NCBI RefSeq assembly: GCF_000021925.1
Contig: NC_011830.1
Coordinates: forward strand, 1,574,501 to 1,638,500
Length of the DNA stretch: 64,000 bases
DNA from: Desulfitobacterium hafniense DCB-2
GTDB lineage: Bacteria > Bacillota > Desulfitobacteriia > Desulfitobacteriales > Desulfitobacteriaceae
Direction of reading: 5' to 3'
The translations under genes and the position numbers were made by a program. The notes under the pieces are model-generated. The model searched no databases, was not told the origin of the DNA, and saw nothing but the letters and a program-made list of their open reading frames with translations. Shown in pieces: positions 60,772-64,000 of the stretch. The first letter of the stretch is position 1. Every line of letters begins with the position of its first letter.

Positions 60772-62595
60772 ATGAGAAGTCCCCAAATTGTATTGGAAAA
60801 TCTACAGAGGCAATCCCAAAAGCAAGACTACCGGTTTGAGCGTTTGTATCGGAATCTCTACAACCCAGACTTCTACCTGTTAGCGTATCAGAAGCTGTAC
60901 GCCAACAATGGAGCCATGACCCCGGGAGTGGATAGAACAACGCTGGACGGTACCGGTATGGAGCGCATTGAATCCCTGATTCAATCGCTTAAGAACCGCA
61001 GCTACCAGCCACAACCAGCGCGCCGGCGCTACATCCCCAAGAAAAGTGGGAAAGGACAACGGCCACTGGGGATTCAGGCGGCAAATGACAAGCTGGTGCA
61101 AGAAGTCGTGCGCATGCTGCTTGAGAGTATCTACGAGCCAACTTTTCTGGACTCTTCCCACGGGTTTCGACCGAACAGAAGCTGCCATACGGCGCTCGCC
61201 CGGATGCAGCGCAGCTTCAATGGGGTCAAGTGGTTTGTCGAGGGTGACATCAAAGCCTATTTCGATACTATCGACCACCACATGCTGGTGAACATCCTGC
61301 GCAGGCGCATCCAGGACGAGAACTTTATCTCTCTGATCTGGAAGTTCCTCAGGGCTGGATACCTGGAAGACTGGCAGTACAATGCCACCTACAGCGGGTC
61401 TCCGCAGGGGTCAGGTGCCAGTCCCCTTCTTGCCAATCTGTACCTCCATGAGCTGGATTTGTATATGGAAGAGTATAAACAGCGGTTCGACAAAGGCAAT
61501 CGCCGCCAGGCAGGCAAGGACTACGGACGCGCCCAGCGAACCCACCAGTATCGGAAAGTAAAGTACGACCGCCTGTGGTTAACCCTGACGGATGAGGAAA
61601 AGAAAGCGGCGCAAAGAGAAATCAGAGCCCTGCGCAAGCGGATGCTAGAATGCCCCGCCAATGACCCGATGGATGGCACCTACCGCAGAATCCAATACGT
61701 GCGCTATTGTGACGACTTTCTCGTGGGAATCATCGGCAGCAAGACGGATGCAGAGAAAGTCAAAGCTGACATTTGTCGGTTTCTCTCGGACAAGCTGAAG
61801 TTGACCCTCTCCCCGGAAAAGACTCTGATTACGCACGGACAGGATAAGGCGCGCTTCCTGGGATACGATATCGCGGTATGCCAGGACAACACCACCAGAA
61901 GGACATCCAGAGGTCAGAGCCGGGTGCACTCCGGAAAGGTCAAGCTGTATGTCCCGAAAGACAAATGGGTTGGTAAGTTGCGGGAATACGGTGTGCTCAA
62001 AGTAGCCTCGGACGGTAACGGCAAGGAAAAATGGACACCGCAGCCAAGAACCGACTTCATGGGACTGGAGCCGCGCGAAATCGTCAACATGTATAATGCC
62101 CAGCTTCGGGGTATCTACAACTATTTTCGGATGGCCAACAACGCCTCGGTACTAAACAAGTTTCATTACGTCATGAAGTACAGCTTGTACAAGACTCTGG
62201 CGGGTAAGTTCAGAACCACGGTTTCAAAGATTAATGCCAAATATAGCCGTGATGGCGCATTTATCGTGGAGTACATGACTAAGTCAGGAATCCGGAGGGT
62301 CACGTTTTATCAAGATGGATTCCCTCGCATAGTTGCCCCCCTGCCAGCAAATGTGGACTACCAACCGGAATACGTGGTCAACTACGAACCCAAGGAACTG
62401 TTCTACCGCATGAAGGCCGCCAGGTGTGAGTTGTGCGGCAAGGAACATGTTCTGGTCAGCTCCCATCAGGTGAAGCGCCTGAAAGACCTGACCGGCAGCC
62501 ACCCATGGGAACGGGTCATGCTGAAAATGCGCCGAAAGACGCTAATTGTGTGCAACGAGTGCCACAGGGCAATACACTCTGTAGATTCTGAGTAA
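60772..62595 (+). CDS. Group II intron reverse transcriptase/maturase (inner, intact)
   Basis: A 607-residue multifunctional protein. The RT domain (about 20-340) has GFRPNRSCHTAL, FVEGDIKAYFDTIDHH, GSPQGSGASPLLANLYL and the active site YCDDFLVG. The maturase domain X (about 400-520) follows. The C-terminal HNH endonuclease has CELCGKEH, SHQVKRL and CNECHRAIH. GGAAGGATGCGTGAGGCATT precedes ATG 60772. It should promote splicing and retrohoming of the inner intron. It is about 60% similar by eye to the outer enzyme. All motifs appear intact. Confidence 0.95.
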   Translation: MRSPQIVLENLQRQSQKQDYRFERLYRNLYNPDFYLLAYQKLYANNGAMTPGVDRTTLDGTGMERIESLIQSLKNRSYQPQPARRRYIPKKSGKGQRPLGIQAANDKLVQEVVRMLLESIYEPTFLDSSHGFRPNRSCHTALARMQRSFNGVKWFVEGDIKAYFDTIDHHMLVNILRRRIQDENFISLIWKFLRAGYLEDWQYNATYSGSPQGSGASPLLANLYLHELDLYMEEYKQRFDKGNRRQAGKDYGRAQRTHQYRKVKYDRLWLTLTDEEKKAAQREIRALRKRMLECPANDPMDGTYRRIQYVRYCDDFLVGIIGSKTDAEKVKADICRFLSDKLKLTLSPEKTLITHGQDKARFLGYDIAVCQDNTTRRTSRGQSRVHSGKVKLYVPKDKWVGKLREYGVLKVASDGNGKEKWTPQPRTDFMGLEPREIVNMYNAQLRGIYNYFRMANNASVLNKFHYVMKYSLYKTLAGKFRTTVSKINAKYSRDGAFIVEYMTKSGIRRVTFYQDGFPRIVAPLPANVDYQPEYVVNYEPKELFYRMKAARCELCGKEHVLVSSHQVKRLKDLTGSHPWERVMLKMRRKTLIVCNECHRAIHSVDSE

Positions 62596-62600
62596 ATGGA

Positions 62601-62634
62601 GAGCCGTATACCCCGAGAGGGGTAAGTACGGTTC
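62601..62634 (+). ncRNA. Domain V of the inner intron
   Basis: GAGCCGTATACCCC, a GAGA-type loop, and GGGGTAAGTACGGTTC form the conserved 34-base catalytic hairpin. Confidence 0.9.
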
Positions 62635-62695
62635 GGGGGCGAGCATCCGGAAACCTGCCGCAGCAATGCGGCAAGGCGCTGGGTGCTTAGCCTAC

Positions 62696-63551
62696 TTCAT
62701 CGTCGGAGTTATCGGCAGCAAAACCGACGCCGAACGCGTCAAAACAGACATCAAACAGTTCTTAGCAGGAGAGCTTAAACTCAAAATGTCGGACGCCAAG
62801 ACAAAGATTACACATTCAGGGGATAAAGCCCGCTTTCTCGGATATGATATTTACGTCTCACGGGAGCAGTGCGCAAAGAGACGAAAAGATGGAGCCATTA
62901 TGCGTTCGCAAACAGGTTCCATCAAACTGCTGGTCCCGCACGAAAAATGGGTGGGCAAACTCCGCGAGTACAAGGCGTTCAAGACAGTTCTGACTTCAGA
63001 TGGCAAGGAGTCCTACAAGGCATTGCACCGGGGCAAGCTTGTTAACCGGTCTGACATCGACATTTTAACAGCATACAACCAAGAGATAAGAGGGATTCGC
63101 AATTACTATAGGGTTGCGAACAACTCCATCAAAATAGGCCGATTACAGTATGCTGAAAACGTTCGCTAGAAAATACAGGACATCAGTTTCAAGAATAAAA
63201 GCCCGTTACGTGATGAAAAAGACGTTTATGGTGGAGTACACAATAAAAAGTGGCAAAAGAGTGGCAACGTTTTATAACGGCGGCTTTCATCGAGAGAGAC
63301 TGGCAATAAATGATGCACGGGTGTCACTCCTCCCACAATACACAAGATATGAGAAAAGGAACAGTTTCACCAATCGTATACGTCTGCATAAGTGTGAACT
63401 CTGCGAAAAAACGAGTGGGCAATTAACTTTCCACCAAGTCAAGAAACTGAAGGAACTGAAAGGCGAGCGTGCATGGGAACGCGTAATGATTGAACGCAGG
63501 CGCAAGACGCTAGTCGTATGTCCTGATTGCTATCAACAAATTCATACCTGA
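62696..63551 (+). pseudogene. Outer intron reverse transcriptase, second part, with frameshift
   Basis: After the inner intron the frame continues with FIVGVIGSKTDAERVKTDIKQFL, matching the inner enzyme after its YCDD. It runs to a stop at 63167-63169 (NVR, stop). In a different frame from about 63150 the homologous remainder continues: RKYRTSVSRIKARYV, then an HNH domain with CELCEKTSG, FHQVKKLKEL and CPDCYQQIH. Compared with the inner protein a few codons are missing at the junction, so a small deletion has shifted the frame in domain X. The outer protein cannot be made whole even after splicing. Confidence 0.85.
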
Positions 63552-63580
63552 GATTAGTTCGGCAATCGAAGGTAAATGGC

Positions 63581-63614
63581 GAGCCGGATACATCGAGAGA
63601 TGTCCGTCCGGTTC
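63581..63614 (+). ncRNA. Domain V of the outer intron
   Basis: GAGCCGGATACATC, a GAGA loop and GATGTCCGTCCGGTTC form the catalytic hairpin; domain VI and the 3' splice site follow. It looks complete. Confidence 0.9.
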
Positions 63615-63661
63615 TGGAGGGAGCGCGGCGGTAGCTTATGCTATCGCCAACCTTACCTCAT

Positions 63662-64000
63662 AGCTACCCATCCCAAAGCATAGCCCTGCAGCTGCTGAAA
63701 TATATGGTCAGGATATGGGAAAGTAAGCTAAAGGAATCTCCGACAGATAGACTACCGGTCATCATTCCGCTGGTAATCTATCACGGTCAGGAGCAATGGG
63801 ACGGTCCGCTGAAACTATCTGGGATGATCGACCATTATGAACAGCTGCCTGATACGGTAACCCAATATATCCCGGAGTACAGATACATCCTCTACAACCT
63901 CTCCACATACACTGATCAAGAACTGGTCGGCAATATGTTGCTCCTGATTGTATTGAGGGCGATGCGGGCAATCTTTATCAAAGATGAAAAAATTTCTATA
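63662..64000 (+). pseudogene. Rpn-family nuclease gene, second exon (runs out of the window)
   Basis: From AGC at 63662 the frame reads SYPSQSIALQLLKYMVRIWE, then LPVIIPLVIYHGQEQWDGP and YRYILYNLSTY, all typical of the middle of Rpn/DUF4351-type proteins. It is open to the window end. It is in phase with 58318-58563 once the intron is removed, with no bases lost at the junction. Confidence 0.88.

Larger units (their letters stand above)
60188..62695 (+). mobile_element. Inner group II intron, inserted in the outer intron's reverse transcriptase
   Basis: It begins GTGCGCCCG at 60188 and ends CCTAC at 62695, after which TTC-ATC-GTC continues the outer frame. Domain V lies at 62601-62634 and a domain VI-like hairpin follows. 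It encodes one intact reverse transcriptase. It and the outer intron have similar 5' and domain V sequences, so they belong to the same or closely related class. Length is 2508 bases. Confidence 0.9.
58564..63661 (+). mobile_element. Outer group II intron, carrying a nested intron
   Basis: The 5' boundary GTGCGC at 58564 is the group II start; the 3' boundary CTCAT ends at 63661. Removing it joins EHK to SYPSQS in frame. Domain V lies at 63581-63614. It carries a reverse transcriptase gene that is split by the second intron at 60188-62695. Total length is 5098 bases, of which 2590 belong to the outer intron itself. Confidence 0.9.

Noticed and set aside
1..64000. tRNA, rRNA or CRISPR arrays
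   Set aside because: I looked for tRNA-like cloverleaf tails and regular spaced repeats on both strands and found none. A tool-based search would be needed to exclude a divergent tRNA.

Overview
The window most probably comes from a Gram-positive, strictly anaerobic, respiring member of the Clostridia, with Desulfitobacterium or a close relative as the best guess. The grounds are a SAM-I riboswitch in front of metNIQ, the tRNA-dependent GatCAB amidotransferase, a CotJC/manganese-catalase-like spore-coat type protein, several lipoproteins next to a periplasmic molybdoenzyme, a cobalamin riboswitch, and Firmicutes-type gene order. No tRNA, rRNA or CRISPR array was seen. Base composition looks moderate and codon use is uniform across the housekeeping genes.

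Layout. 1-2766: the 3' end of purH and complete purD, separated by a roughly 680-bp non-coding repeat. 2846-6257: a CotJC-like protein, a NiaP-like MFS transporter, an unknown protein and a small coiled-coil protein. 6355-9264 (minus): methionine ABC transporter metN-metI-metQ under a SAM riboswitch. 9400-19484: a TrpR-family regulator followed by the histidine operon hisZ / hisGDCBHAF(IE). An accessory RhuM-type gene and remnants sit between hisZ and hisG, and the same 16-bp palindrome lies in front of both halves. 19621-25743: a flavin-based extracellular electron transfer-like locus (two ApbE flavin transferases, EetA-like, EetB-like, an EcfT-like membrane protein and a three-domain PplA-like lipoprotein).

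25788-35825: sulfur and anaerobic respiration. It holds CoA-disulfide reductase fused to rhodanese, an ArsR regulator, a Crp/Fnr regulator, a Phs/Psr-type molybdoenzyme (catalytic, Fe-S and NrfD-like membrane subunits), its TorD-like chaperone, and two double-rhodanese lipoproteins. One of these has lost both catalytic cysteines and the other keeps both. 35918-46198: pcrA, a CBS/DRTGG-type manganese pyrophosphatase, the second inverted copy of the large repeat, ligA and gatCAB. 46668-53148: a soluble chemoreceptor-like protein, a homocitrate-synthase-family gene paired with NADP-isocitrate dehydrogenase, LarA-like lactate racemase and a sodium:solute symporter.

53229-64000 is accessory DNA: a second copy of a small inverted-repeat element, a DUF4491-like membrane protein, a cobalamin riboswitch with terminator but no gene of its own, an insertion sequence, a two-component system, a small ferredoxin, and an Rpn-family nuclease gene split by a group II intron. 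That intron is itself split by a second group II intron inserted at the YADD codons of its reverse transcriptase (a twintron).

The most noteworthy observations are the twintron with a degenerate outer reverse transcriptase, the pair of large inverted non-coding repeats whose stems are conserved while a loop differs, the shared operator candidate of the split histidine operon, the PplA-like triple-flavinylation candidate, and the orphan cobalamin riboswitch.
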